A stretch of DNA of 64,000 bases from Microbacterium psychrotolerans (GTDB lineage Bacteria; Actinomycetota; Actinomycetes; Actinomycetales; Microbacteriaceae). The stretch's first letter is position 1. The number at the start of each line of letters is the position of its first letter. The position numbers and the translations under genes were made by a program. Shown here in pieces: positions 1-8,335 of this stretch. The notes under the pieces were generated by a model. It saw only the letters and a program-made list of their open reading frames with translations. It was not told the origin of the DNA and made no database searches. The DNA lies in the NCBI RefSeq assembly GCF_031085295.1, contig NZ_JAVFWO010000001.1:892400-956399 (forward strand), given 5' to 3'.

Positions 1-1
1 C

Positions 2-82
2 GACGGGGACGCGCTCAATGCTCCGTTGGTCTATCACAGCCGCACCTGGCTGGCCCTGGACCGTTCGTCCCCGCTCGTGTGA
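2..82 (+). CDS. C-terminal end of a probable flavin reductase family protein (partial)
   Basis: An open frame runs in from the left edge and stops with TGA at 80-82, giving 26 residues. They contain the segment PLVYHSRTWLALD. Flavin reductase-like FMN-binding proteins often end with a PLvyh-type segment followed by a short tail, so this is probably the end of such a gene. The call rests on this short resemblance only. The remaining bases up to the next start at 204 hold nothing I recognise. Confidence 0.4.
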   Translation, partial: DGDALNAPLVYHSRTWLALDRSSPLV

Positions 83-203
83 CCGAAGTCGCGGACATCG
101 CGCACGCGCGTCGTCGCAGGGGACGGCCCCACTGGCCCGGAGGAGCTCGGCGATCGAGACGGGCAGAATGATGAATGAGATGAGCGGAACGGAAGGAGTC
201 GAG

Positions 204-857
204 GTGGCACGCATCACGGTGCTGGGAGGAAGCGGCTACGCGGGCGCGGCGGTCGTCGCCGAAGGTCGGCGACGCGGGCATGTGGTCACGGCTGTGAGCC
301 GGTCGGCGCCTGCCGAGCAGATCGACGGCGTTGAGTATCGCACAGGATCCGTCCTCGACGGCGGGGTCCTCGAAGATGCGGTGGCCGGACGAGACGTCGT
401 CGTCGTCGCACTCTCACCGCGTTCCGACCTTGCCGGCGGAAAGCAGGAAGCCGTCATCGAGGGCCTCATCGGGAGGCTGGCGGGAACCCCGACACGTCTG
501 GGGTACATCGGAGGGGCCTCGTCGCTCCTCGTCGCCGACGATGGACCTCGTCTATGGGATGTGGCGCGTGACCAGCTCCCCGCGGATGCCAAGCCCGAGA
601 TCGAGACCGGCTTGAAGGTCTTCGACCTCCTGCAGGACAGCCCCGCCTCGGTCGACTGGTTCTATGTGAGCCCGCCCGCGGATTTCGGATCCTGGCTGGG
701 TACGCCGTCGAAAGGCTCGTACCTGCTCGGTGGCGACATCCTCCTCCGAGACGAAGAGGGAACCTCCACGATCTCGGCGGCCGACCTCGCTCTGGCGATC
801 CTCGACGAGATCGAGACGCCTGCGCATCGTCGGCGTCGCTTCACCGCCATCCACTGA
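204..857 (+). CDS. NAD(P)-binding NmrA/SDR-like oxidoreductase
   Basis: A 217-residue Rossmann-fold protein beginning VARITVLGGSGYAG, with the GGSGYAG nucleotide-binding loop near residues 8-14. The family includes NAD(P)H-binding proteins of the NmrA / YwnB type, which act as redox sensors or small dehydrogenases in the cytoplasm; the substrate cannot be told. The GTG at 204 was chosen because GGAAGGAG (191-198) lies five bases ahead, while the upstream ATG at 168 lacks a comparable site and adds residues that do not look like the family. It is a single gene, convergent with the ABC permease and separated from it by a strong hairpin. Confidence 0.8.
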   Translation: MARITVLGGSGYAGAAVVAEGRRRGHVVTAVSRSAPAEQIDGVEYRTGSVLDGGVLEDAVAGRDVVVVALSPRSDLAGGKQEAVIEGLIGRLAGTPTRLGYIGGASSLLVADDGPRLWDVARDQLPADAKPEIETGLKVFDLLQDSPASVDWFYVSPPADFGSWLGTPSKGSYLLGGDILLRDEEGTSTISAADLALAILDEIETPAHRRRRFTAIH

Positions 858-896
858 GGCGCTTCCCGCGTCCGAATCCATGAGACCCCATCGGGA

Positions 897-925
897 GCGG
901 CCCCGTTCACTCCGATCGGGGCCGC
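897..925. terminator. Bidirectional terminator hairpin
   Basis: GCGGCCCCG (897-905) pairs perfectly with CGGGGCCGC (917-925) across an 11-base loop. It lies between convergent genes ending at 857 and 970. Confidence 0.7.
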
Positions 926-969
926 CGGTGCGGCCAAGCGCGGGGGTCGTATTCCGCCGCACCGTGGTC

Positions 970-2280
970 TCACTCGTAACGGAGTGAGTCGACGGGATCG
1001 GCTTTCGCCCCTCGCGCTGCGGGCAGCGTTCCGGCGACGAAAGCGATTCCCATGACGATCAGGATGATCGTCACGATGGATGCCGCATCGAATGCGATCA
1101 GCGAGAGTCCAGGCAGATCGGCGAACGGCCCGTCTGCCAGCGCGGTGCTGATCGCGCTTCCGACCAGCATCCCGATCCCTACGCCGACCGCACTGCCGAG
1201 GAACCCGATGAACATCGCCTCGAGGCTGAAGAGGCTGAAGACTCGCCCGCTGCCCATGCCCATCGCCTTCATCAGGCCGATCTCCCGCGTCCGCTCCTGC
1301 ACCGACATCAACAAGGTGTTCACGATCCCGAAGCTCGCCGCCAGCAGCGCGATCACAGCGAAGCCATTCAGTACCAGGACGATCGCGTCGATGACCGCGG
1401 TGAAGGCTCCGAGCTGATCGGCCACGGTGGTTCCCGTGAATCCAGCGTCCTCGAGGTCCGCCTGGAGAACATCGATCTGCTCGGCGGTGGCGTGCGGGTC
1501 GAACCAGATGCTGGCGCTGGCGAACCGCTCTTGCTCATCGGCGGGGACGCCGCTGTTCTGCAGCCCGAACAGCTCGTCCGTCAGAGCCTGGTTGGGGAGC
1601 GCGCTCGCACCGCCGCCCGTGAAGGTTTCCTCAGCGACGCCGACCACGGTCGCCTCCACCTCGTGCTGGACACGGGTCGGGTCGCTCACCGCGATGGTGA
1701 CCGTCTGGCCGATCGCCGCGTCGGCGTCATCGAAGCCGAGCGCGTCCACAAAGGTAAGCGGAACGGCGACCTGATACTCGTCGGAAGCGCTGTCCGGGAT
1801 GGTTCCCGCGGCGAGCTCCACCGTCTGGCCGGCGATGAGCGACCCCGCCCCGATGACCCAGCGAGTCCCGCCATCATGCTGGATGAAGTCCGGGGTGACG
1901 GTCTTGGTCGCCTCCACGCGCAGCACGCCGTCGATGCTGGCCAGGGTCTTGAGGTCGTCGGGTGTGATCGCGATCACCGATCCCGCGGCGCCAGGCGGGC
2001 CGGGCTGCGCGCTGGCGACCGCGTCGGGATCGTACTCGACGGGATCGCCCGTGGGGATGCCCCCGGCGGTGGAGTCCGAGGTCTTGGTGACCGCCATGAC
2101 GTCCTCCGCGCCGATCGACGAGACGGTGTCGTCGATGTAGCGGTTGATGCCGGTCCCCAGCCCGCTGGTGATCGTCAGGGTGAAGGCGCCGACGAAGATC
2201 GCGAGGATCGTCAACAGCGTGCGCGTCTTCGAACGGAAGGCGTTCGAGACGGCTGAGGTGATCAGGTCGCCGGTCTTCAT
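970..2280 (-). CDS. MacB/FtsX-type ABC transporter permease
   Basis: A 436-residue membrane protein of the MacB_PCD plus FtsX architecture. An N-terminal transmembrane helix (near residues 20-42, AFRSKTRTLLTILAIFVGAF) is followed by a large extracytoplasmic domain to about residue 290, then three C-terminal helices including the FtsX stretch with QERTREIGLMKAMG. Such permeases work with a LolD/MacB-like ATPase to export or extract lipids, peptides or antibiotics, or to act as envelope sensors. Its start overlaps the stop of the ATPase gene by ATGA, so the two are co-transcribed. The divergent two-component system next door is the likely regulator, as in many bacitracin- or peptide-responsive modules; that link is inferred. 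Confidence 0.88.
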   Translation of the reverse strand: MKTGDLITSAVSNAFRSKTRTLLTILAIFVGAFTLTITSGLGTGINRYIDDTVSSIGAEDVMAVTKTSDSTAGGIPTGDPVEYDPDAVASAQPGPPGAAGSVIAITPDDLKTLASIDGVLRVEATKTVTPDFIQHDGGTRWVIGAGSLIAGQTVELAAGTIPDSASDEYQVAVPLTFVDALGFDDADAAIGQTVTIAVSDPTRVQHEVEATVVGVAEETFTGGGASALPNQALTDELFGLQNSGVPADEQERFASASIWFDPHATAEQIDVLQADLEDAGFTGTTVADQLGAFTAVIDAIVLVLNGFAVIALLAASFGIVNTLLMSVQERTREIGLMKAMGMGSGRVFSLFSLEAMFIGFLGSAVGVGIGMLVGSAISTALADGPFADLPGLSLIAFDAASIVTIILIVMGIAFVAGTLPAARGAKADPVDSLRYE

Positions 2281-2969
2281 GCCGCCACCTCCTCGGGGAG
2301 GATGACGCCGTCGCGGATGTGGATGCGCCGGTCGCAGCGGGCGGCGAGGTCCTCGTCGTGCGTGACGACGATGAGCGTGATGCCGTGCTCGCGATTGAGC
2401 GAGAACAGGATGTCCTCCACGACACCGCCCGTGACCGTATCCAGGTTGCCCGTCGGCTCGTCGGCGAAGATGACCCTGGGATTGTTGACCAGCGCGCGTG
2501 CGATGACAGTGCGCTGCTTCTGGCCGCCCGACAGATTGGTCGACTTGTTGCGCGCCTTGTCGGCGAGGTCGAGCTGCTCGAGGGCTGCGAGGCCGCGGCG
2601 CTTGCGCTCGCCGCGCCTGACACCCGCGATCTTCAACGGAAGCACGACGTTGTCGAGCACCGACGTGTTGGGCGTCAGGAAGAACTGCTGGAAGACGAAC
2701 CCGAAGGTCTTGTTGCGGGTCCCGTTCAGCGCCCCGCCGCGAAGCCGACTCGTGTCGACACCCTCCAGCGCGATGTTCCCGTCGGTCGGGGCGTCGAGCA
2801 GTGCGAGCAGGTGCATGAGCGTGGACTTGCCCGATCCGCTCTTGCCAATGATGGCGATGCTCTCGCCGGCGTTGATCTCCAGGCTCACGCCGCGCAACGC
2901 CTCGAAGCGGTTGGGGCCACGGCCGTACGTCTTGTGTACGTCCGTGATCGAGATGAGGGGGGTGGTCAT
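2277..2969 (-). CDS. ABC transporter ATP-binding protein (LolD/MacB type)
   Basis: A 230-residue ATPase starting MTTPLISITDVHKTYG. Visible motifs are Walker A GKSGSGKST, the signature LSGGQKQR, Walker B VIFADEPTGNLD and the switch histidine in VVTHD. EPTGNLD is typical of the MacB/LolD/FtsE group. The open frame continues far upstream to 3722, but that part is low-complexity shadow of the opposite gene; the ATG at 2969 has GGGAGGAGA just before it. It powers the permease whose gene overlaps its stop. The 150 bases to the divergent kinase gene hold both promoters. Confidence 0.92.
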   Translation of the reverse strand: MTTPLISITDVHKTYGRGPNRFEALRGVSLEINAGESIAIIGKSGSGKSTLMHLLALLDAPTDGNIALEGVDTSRLRGGALNGTRNKTFGFVFQQFFLTPNTSVLDNVVLPLKIAGVRRGERKRRGLAALEQLDLADKARNKSTNLSGGQKQRTVIARALVNNPRVIFADEPTGNLDTVTGGVVEDILFSLNREHGITLIVVTHDEDLAARCDRRIHIRDGVILPEEVAA

Positions 2970-3119
2970 GGGTCTCCTCCCAGGGGTCTCCATCAGCCTC
3001 GCCGGGGGACGTGCACCACGCGTCCCCCGGCCGGAGACACTCGCATACCCCGGCGGGGGTACTTCGCGATCACCCCACCGGGTCACGCGTGCGCGCGACG
3101 AACCCGGCACACTGGAGTC

Positions 3120-4313
3120 GTGCCGAGCCGTGCAGGAGAAGAGCCGCTGCGGTCGCCTCATCGTCCGCCCGCTTGGGTCGGCGACATCATCGCCGCGATC
3201 CTCATCGTGGGCGCCGTCGTCGTGCCGTATCCGGACCCTGCACTGCTCCCCCAAGACCCGCTCCAAGTCGCGGCGTCGCTGCTTCCGGCCGCGCTGCTTC
3301 CGTTGCGACGCCGCTGGCCGTTGGGCGTGCTCGGCGCCTGCGTGGCGATATACATAGCCTGCGGATTCCTCGGCTTCATCTCGCCCGGTGTGCTGCTGGC
3401 GGTCGTCGTCGCGATGTTCGGTGCCGCGAATCGACTGCCGCGCCGGTCGTCGCTCGTCGCACTTGGGGTGATTGTGGTCGTCATCGCAACGGTCGCGACG
3501 ATCACCCTGGGCGACATCCTCGAACCGCGTGTGTTCCAGGTTGTGGTGTCGATCGCGCTCGCGGCTGCCGGAGGCGATGCGACGCGATCGCGGCGCGAGT
3601 ATCTCGATGCCGTGACCGAGCGCGCCATCCGCGCAGAGCAGACCCGTGAGGCGGAGGCGATGCGGGCAGTCAGCGAGGAACGCCTCCGGATCGCACGTGA
3701 CCTTCACGACGCCGTCGCCCACCAGATCTCCGTGGTCAGCCTGAACGCCGGTGTAGCGACATCCGCCCTCGAGAGCAGGCCGGAGAAGGCACGAGAGGCG
3801 TTGGCCACCATCCGCTCTGCTTCGCGCGCGGTGCTGGGCGAGATCGGGGATCTGCTTGCGGTCCTCCGGGCCGAGGAGCCGCGAGCCGGTGGCGGCGCCG
3901 CGGATGCGCCGCAGCCCAGCCTACGGCAGCTCGACGCGCTCGTCGCCTCCTTCGGCGCTTCCGAGCTCGCCGTGGTGACCCGCGTGGAGGGCGATCCCGC
4001 GAGGCTGCCGATCCCGAGCGACGCCGTGGCCTTCCGCGTCGTTCAGGAAGGTCTGACCAACGCCCTCAAGCACGGTTCCGAGCACCGCGCGCACGTGCTG
4101 ATCGACGTGGCGGACGAGAGTGCGCGGATCATCGTGACGAACCCCGTCGACCGATCGACGGAGCTGCGAGACCCGGATGCTCCTGTCGGCTTCGGGCTCA
4201 TCGGCCTCCGCGAGCGGGTCGCCGCCGTGCGCGGGACCATGGAGACCGGTGACTCCGCGACAGGGTTCCGCCTCGTGGTGACCCTGCCGATCCCTGAGGA
4301 GGAGGAACGGTGA
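3120..4313 (+). CDS. Sensor histidine kinase, DesK/NarX-like (HisKA_3)
   Basis: A 397-residue kinase with about five hydrophobic segments in residues 20-150, a coiled linker, and the HisKA_3 dimerisation motif ERLRIARDLHDAVAHQ with phospho-acceptor H196. The C-terminal HATPase has the GFGLIGLRERV box. It phosphorylates the NarL-type regulator encoded next, whose GTG start overlaps this stop (GTGA). The GTG at 3120 was chosen because the frame upstream is low-complexity; no clear ribosome site is present, so the mRNA may be leaderless. The kinase has only short extracellular loops, like intramembrane-sensing kinases that watch a neighbouring ABC transporter. Confidence 0.85.
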   Translation: MPSRAGEEPLRSPHRPPAWVGDIIAAILIVGAVVVPYPDPALLPQDPLQVAASLLPAALLPLRRRWPLGVLGACVAIYIACGFLGFISPGVLLAVVVAMFGAANRLPRRSSLVALGVIVVVIATVATITLGDILEPRVFQVVVSIALAAAGGDATRSRREYLDAVTERAIRAEQTREAEAMRAVSEERLRIARDLHDAVAHQISVVSLNAGVATSALESRPEKAREALATIRSASRAVLGEIGDLLAVLRAEEPRAGGGAADAPQPSLRQLDALVASFGASELAVVTRVEGDPARLPIPSDAVAFRVVQEGLTNALKHGSEHRAHVLIDVADESARIIVTNPVDRSTELRDPDAPVGFGLIGLRERVAAVRGTMETGDSATGFRLVVTLPIPEEEER

Positions 4314-4975
4314 TCAGAGTGCTCATCGCCGACGACCAGACCCTCATCCGTGCCGCGGTGCGAGACCTGCTCGAGAGCGCGGGGGTCGCAGAGGTGGTCG
4401 GCGAGGCCGTGGACGGTGTGGAGGCGGAGCAGCTCGCGCGCCGGCTGCGTCCGGACATCGTCTTGATGGACATCCGGATGCCCGAACGCGACGGCATCGA
4501 AGCGACGGCGCGGATCTGCGCCGATCCGCAGCTCGCCGAGACACGCGTGCTCATCCTCACGACGTTCGAAGAGGACGAGTATCTCGTCGCGGCGCTGCGT
4601 GCCGGTGCTAGCGGCTTCATCGGCAAGGGGGCGGAGCCGGAGGACATCGTCCGGGCCATCGCAGCCGTTCACGCTGGCGAGGCGCTCCTCTCGCCCGCCG
4701 CGACTCGCGCCCTCATCACGCGATATGTTCTTCCCGCATCGGGCAGTGCGGGGCCAGGGGTGGCCGGGCTGGAACAGCTCACCGAACGCGAGACCGAGGT
4801 GCTGCGTCAGGTGGCTCGGGGCCGCTCCAACGATGAGATCGCGACAGAACTGTTCATCTCACCGCACACCGCGAAGACGCATGTGAAGCGAATCATGATG
4901 AAGCTCGGTGCGCACGACCGCGCGCAGCTGGTGATCGCCGCATACGAGAGCGGGCTGCTCGTTCCCGGGATGTAA
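4310..4975 (+). CDS. NarL/FixJ-family response regulator
   Basis: A 221-residue response regulator. The receiver domain has the acidic pair at D8-D9, phospho-acceptor D54 in VLMDIRMP, and the conserved lysine in GFIGKGAEP. A LuxR-type helix-turn-helix follows at about residues 155-215 (LTERETEVLRQVARG, then SPHTAKTHVKRIM). The GTG start overlaps the kinase stop and is preceded by GAGGAGGAACG. It is the DNA-binding partner of the upstream kinase and probably controls the divergent ABC exporter. Confidence 0.93.
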   Translation: MIRVLIADDQTLIRAAVRDLLESAGVAEVVGEAVDGVEAEQLARRLRPDIVLMDIRMPERDGIEATARICADPQLAETRVLILTTFEEDEYLVAALRAGASGFIGKGAEPEDIVRAIAAVHAGEALLSPAATRALITRYVLPASGSAGPGVAGLEQLTERETEVLRQVARGRSNDEIATELFISPHTAKTHVKRIMMKLGAHDRAQLVIAAYESGLLVPGM

Positions 4976-5023
4976 AGGCGATCGTGGGGCCCACTCTCGG
5001 TCCGCCCGCGGCCGGCCGGGCGA

Positions 5024-5040
5024 TTCGTCATGGCGACGAA
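5024..5040. terminator. Possible weak terminator hairpin
   Basis: TTCGTC (5024-5029) and GACGAA (5035-5040) pair across five bases, with GC-rich but imperfect flanks, between convergent genes ending at 4975 and 5082. There is no U-run. Confidence 0.35.
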
Positions 5041-5081
5041 CGGGCCGGGCGAAGACGTCACGGTGCTGTGCCGGACGAAGA

Positions 5082-5693
5082 TCAGGCGATCCCGGCAGCC
5101 GATCCGCTGGTGTGCCGCGGTCCGGCGATGCCGTGGAGTGCGAGCTCGAAGCCAGCGGCGATGGTGTCGGCATCGAACGCGCCCTCACGGAAGAGTAGCT
5201 GGAAGTAGATCGGGGCGTAGATTGCCTCAGCGAGCTCATCAGGGGTGTAGCCGCCGCGGATGGCGCCTTCGGCGATCGCCCGCTCGATCACGCGGTTGAC
5301 CACCTCGCGGCGAGGCCGCCAGAAGAGCGTCTTGAACGTGTCAAGAGTGGCCGTGTCGTACTGGCTCTCGGCGATCAACTGCGCCATGAGTCGGCCCTCG
5401 TAACCGGCGTAGACCTTCGCGAGCGAGATGACATGCTCACGGAGGGCATCGACGGCGGGAAGATCGTCCCTCATGGTCGTCTGCAGAATGTGGTTCTCCA
5501 GGAAGGTGTCGATGATCACGGCGGCCTTGCTCGGCCACCAGCGATAGATAGTCGTCTTGCTGACTCCCGCCTCGCGCGCGATGCGCTCGATCGAGAGCTG
5601 CTGCACCGACATCGAATCCGGCTGGCGCTCGTCGAGCAGCTTCATCGTCGCCTGGAGGATCGCCTGTCGGCTCTGTTCACTGCGAATTGCCAC
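5082..5693 (-). CDS. TetR-family transcriptional regulator (candidate master repressor of the catabolic region)
   Basis: A 203-residue TetR protein. The N-terminal helix-turn-helix (about residues 38-58, IAREAGVSKTTIYRWWPSK) is canonical; the C-terminal ligand domain is not diagnostic. It is a lone gene at the left end of the catabolic region. Its promoter carries a copy (5720-5734) of the 15-base palindrome also found before the other catabolic operons, so it is the best candidate for the protein that binds those sites and represses its own gene. The palindrome size and symmetry fit a TetR dimer. The assignment is inference; the NodD-type LysR gene at 29107 is the competing candidate. Confidence 0.92.
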   Translation of the reverse strand: MAIRSEQSRQAILQATMKLLDERQPDSMSVQQLSIERIAREAGVSKTTIYRWWPSKAAVIIDTFLENHILQTTMRDDLPAVDALREHVISLAKVYAGYEGRLMAQLIAESQYDTATLDTFKTLFWRPRREVVNRVIERAIAEGAIRGGYTPDELAEAIYAPIYFQLLFREGAFDADTIAAGFELALHGIAGPRHTSGSAAGIA

Positions 5694-5719
5694 GGGTAGA
5701 CCCTAGGTCCTCGGCGTCC

Positions 5720-5734
5720 GATACGGAACGTTCA
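5720..5734. promoter_or_regulatory. Operator copy A of the catabolic regulon
   Basis: GATACG GAA CGTTCA, matching consensus GATACG-N3-CGTATC in the left arm and CGT of the right. It lies 26 bases upstream of the TetR start. Confidence 0.6.
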
Positions 5735-5749
5735 TTGTGGCGCGCCCGC

Positions 5750-7726
5750 TCATCTGGCGCTCCGGGCGCTCGTGGCGGCCGCGAAAGCCGCATAGCGTTC
5801 CAGTAGCGCCGCGTCGTCGACGGCGCCGGGGTCGACGACCTCGTCGACCTTCTTCCCCTGGAGCAGGCGTTTGACCGGGACCTCCAGCTTCTTGCCGGTC
5901 TTCGTGTGAGGGATGGCTGGCATCACGATGATGTCGTCGGGTAGGTACCGAGGCGACAGATGCGTCCGGATCGCTGTGCGAATGGCCGCGCGAGCGTCGT
6001 CCGCATCCGTTCCGGGAGTGAGGGCGACGAACAGCGGCATGTAGTAGTCGGCGCCGATCTCGACTCCTACGATCATCGCCTCCGTCACCTCGGGTACCCC
6101 CTCCACCGCTGCGTAGATGTCGGCAGAGCCGAGACGGATGCCGTTGCGGTTGAGTGTCGAGTCGGAACGCCCGTGGATCACGATGCCGTCGCTCGAGAAC
6201 TCGATGAAGTCGCCGTGCCGCCAGACGCCCGGGAACATCGTGAAGTAGCTGTCGCGATACCGCTCGAAGCCGGGGTCTCCCCAGAACTGCAGCGGCATGG
6301 ACGGCAGCGGTGCCGACACCACCAACTCACCTCGGCCGAGCGTGGGTTCGCCGTTCTCGTTCCAGGACTCCACGCGTACGCCCAGCGCCGGGGCCTGGAT
6401 GTACCCGATGCGCACGGGCAGAGTCGGTACCCCGCCCACGAAGATCGAAGCGATGTCGGTGCCACCGCTCTGCGACGTGAGCCACACATCTCCGACGCTC
6501 CGGTAGACCCATCGGAAGCCGTCGGGAGACAGCGGGGAGCCCGTGACGGTCACCACCCTCAAGGCCGAGAAGTCGTGGTCGCGAGCGGGCTCGAGTCCCG
6601 CCTTCGCGCACGCATGGACGAAACCTGCGCCCACGCCGAGCACGTTCACCCGTTCGGCACCTGCCACCTGCCAGAGGCGGTCCAGCGCGGGATGGGTGGG
6701 GTTGCCATCGAGCAGCACGATGGCGGCGCCCAGTCCCAGGGCGGCGACCAGCCCGTTCCACACCACCCAGCTGGTCGATGCGATCGTGAGAACACGATCG
6801 CCCGGACGGATGTCGTCATGGATGCTGCAGAGCTTCAGCTGCTCGAGAAGCACACCGCCGTGGCCATGCACGATGCCTTTAGGGACGCCCGTCGTGCCGG
6901 ACGAGAACAGCACCCACAGCGGGTGGTCGAACTCGACGTCGGCGAAGTCGGCCTCGGCGGGGGCGGCGACGGCCTCGGCCCAGTCGCACGATGCCACCGC
7001 GGTGTCGACCGGGCGCGCACGCGTGTGACCGGTCACCCAGACGATGCGGCGGAGGGTCGGCAGACCGCGCAGCACCTCGGCCAGTTCGGCTCCGCGGTGC
7101 CGGTCCGTGCCGCCCAGCTCATAGCCGGGCGCCGCGATCAGCATCGTCGGCTCGAGCTGGGCGAAACGGGAGACGATCGCCCCCGGGCCGAACTCGGGCG
7201 CGCACACCGACCACACCGCTCCGATGGACGCTGTCGCCAACAGCCCGATCACCGCTTCGGGGATGTTCGGAAGGATGCCGACCACGCGGTCACCGGGACC
7301 CACTCCGCTTTCGCGGAGGTTCGCAGCGAAGGCCGCGACATCGGCGCGCAGTCGCGCGAACGTGATCTCGGTGCGCTCGCCGCTCTCCGAGATCGCGACG
7401 ATCGCCGTGCCCTCGTGCCCGGCGAGCAGCTCCCGGGCGTAGTTGAGTCGACGGCCGGGGAACCAGCGGGTGCGGGGCATCGGATCCGCGCTGCAGACGA
7501 CGCCGGAGGCACCCTTCATCGCCACGCCGGCGAAGTCCGCCCACGCCGACCAGAAGTGCTCGGGCTCGTCGACCGACCATTGCCAGAGGTCCTCGTAGTC
7601 TTCGCCGAGCTCGACGCCGCGGGAACGCAGGAAATCGGCGAAGCGGGCGACGTTCGTCTGCGATTCGAGGGACGGGTCGAGTCGCCACGCGACCTCGCCG
7701 ATGCCGGCTTCGGCGTCGACGATCAT
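5750..7726 (-). CDS. Acetoacetate-CoA ligase (acetoacetyl-CoA synthetase)
   Basis: A 658-residue adenylate-forming enzyme. It activates acetoacetate with ATP to acetoacetyl-CoA, which a thiolase can split to two acetyl-CoA. Evidence is the AMP-binding P-loop LFSSGTTGVPKGIVHG, the segment GVWRHGDFIEFSSDG typical of this subfamily, the hinge GRSDSTLNRNGIRLG, and the C-terminal catalytic lysine in HTKTGKKLEVPVKR. Length fits the roughly 650-residue family. The ATG at 7726 overlaps the stop of the cupin gene (ATGA); residues upstream in the open frame are an arginine-rich shadow. It is last in the FAH-cupin-AACS operon, suggesting that the pathway yields acetoacetate or a similar 3-oxoacid. Confidence 0.9.
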   Translation of the reverse strand: MIVDAEAGIGEVAWRLDPSLESQTNVARFADFLRSRGVELGEDYEDLWQWSVDEPEHFWSAWADFAGVAMKGASGVVCSADPMPRTRWFPGRRLNYARELLAGHEGTAIVAISESGERTEITFARLRADVAAFAANLRESGVGPGDRVVGILPNIPEAVIGLLATASIGAVWSVCAPEFGPGAIVSRFAQLEPTMLIAAPGYELGGTDRHRGAELAEVLRGLPTLRRIVWVTGHTRARPVDTAVASCDWAEAVAAPAEADFADVEFDHPLWVLFSSGTTGVPKGIVHGHGGVLLEQLKLCSIHDDIRPGDRVLTIASTSWVVWNGLVAALGLGAAIVLLDGNPTHPALDRLWQVAGAERVNVLGVGAGFVHACAKAGLEPARDHDFSALRVVTVTGSPLSPDGFRWVYRSVGDVWLTSQSGGTDIASIFVGGVPTLPVRIGYIQAPALGVRVESWNENGEPTLGRGELVVSAPLPSMPLQFWGDPGFERYRDSYFTMFPGVWRHGDFIEFSSDGIVIHGRSDSTLNRNGIRLGSADIYAAVEGVPEVTEAMIVGVEIGADYYMPLFVALTPGTDADDARAAIRTAIRTHLSPRYLPDDIIVMPAIPHTKTGKKLEVPVKRLLQGKKVDEVVDPGAVDDAALLERYAAFAAATSARSAR

Positions 7727-8331
7727 GGGCGCGCCGATTCCACCGGGATGCCGCGGCGCTGGGCGGCGATCTCGTCTGCCGAGAGGGGCTCGGTGCCGAT
7801 CAGGACGAACGCGACGCGCGCGATGCGGTCGGTGCGGTTCGACCACGCGTGGCTCGTCGCGCGTTGCACGGCGACGTCGCCGGCCCGGAGCGTCGCTTCG
7901 CCGTCGTCCACCAGCAGGGTGATCTCGCCCTCGAGCACGATGGCGTAGTCGAGGGAGTCGGTGCGGTGGAACCAGAAGTGCTTTCCCCCGGAGTGCCTCG
8001 CCCCTTCGGCGGCCTCGGCCTTTCCGTCGATCTCGTCGAAGATGCGGTCCTGGGCGTCGCTCGGATAGGAGGCGTCCGGGGGAAACTCCGCGATGCGGAA
8101 CACCGTCTCGCCGGCGCGGGGGAACGTGGGCGTGGCCGACCCCGGGCCGACGGGGTCGTCGTCGGACACATGGTCGGCGGGGTAGGCTGTCAGCCAGGGA
8201 ACCGCGGCGCCGAAGCCGGGGATGACCTCGGACGCGAAGGCGTTCGGGGCGATGCCGTCGATGAGGATGACGGCACGGCCGTCGTCGTCGTGACCGGTGA
8301 CGACGCGGCGCACTCGGGGAGATTCGGTCAT
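7723..8331 (-). CDS. Cupin-domain protein of aromatic-catabolism type
   Basis: A 202-residue protein with one C-terminal double-stranded beta-helix (about residues 115-185). The cupin motifs are visible as HFWFHRTDSLDYAIVLEGE and DVAVQRATSHAWSNRT, supplying histidine and acidic residues that could bind a metal. Related proteins occur beside dioxygenases and hydrolases in catabolic clusters, but their reaction is mostly unknown. It is four bases after the FAH gene and overlaps the AACS start, so it belongs to the same operon under operator copy B. It could be an isomerase, a decarboxylase or a small dioxygenase; I cannot choose. Confidence 0.8.
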   Translation of the reverse strand: MTESPRVRRVVTGHDDDGRAVILIDGIAPNAFASEVIPGFGAAVPWLTAYPADHVSDDDPVGPGSATPTFPRAGETVFRIAEFPPDASYPSDAQDRIFDEIDGKAEAAEGARHSGGKHFWFHRTDSLDYAIVLEGEITLLVDDGEATLRAGDVAVQRATSHAWSNRTDRIARVAFVLIGTEPLSADEIAAQRRGIPVESARP

Positions 8332-8335
8332 GCGC

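Noticed and set aside
2970..3722. N-terminal extension of the LolD-type ATPase
   Set aside because: The frame is open but encodes Arg/His/Asp-rich low-complexity sequence opposite the histidine kinase; the ATG at 2969 has a good ribosome site.
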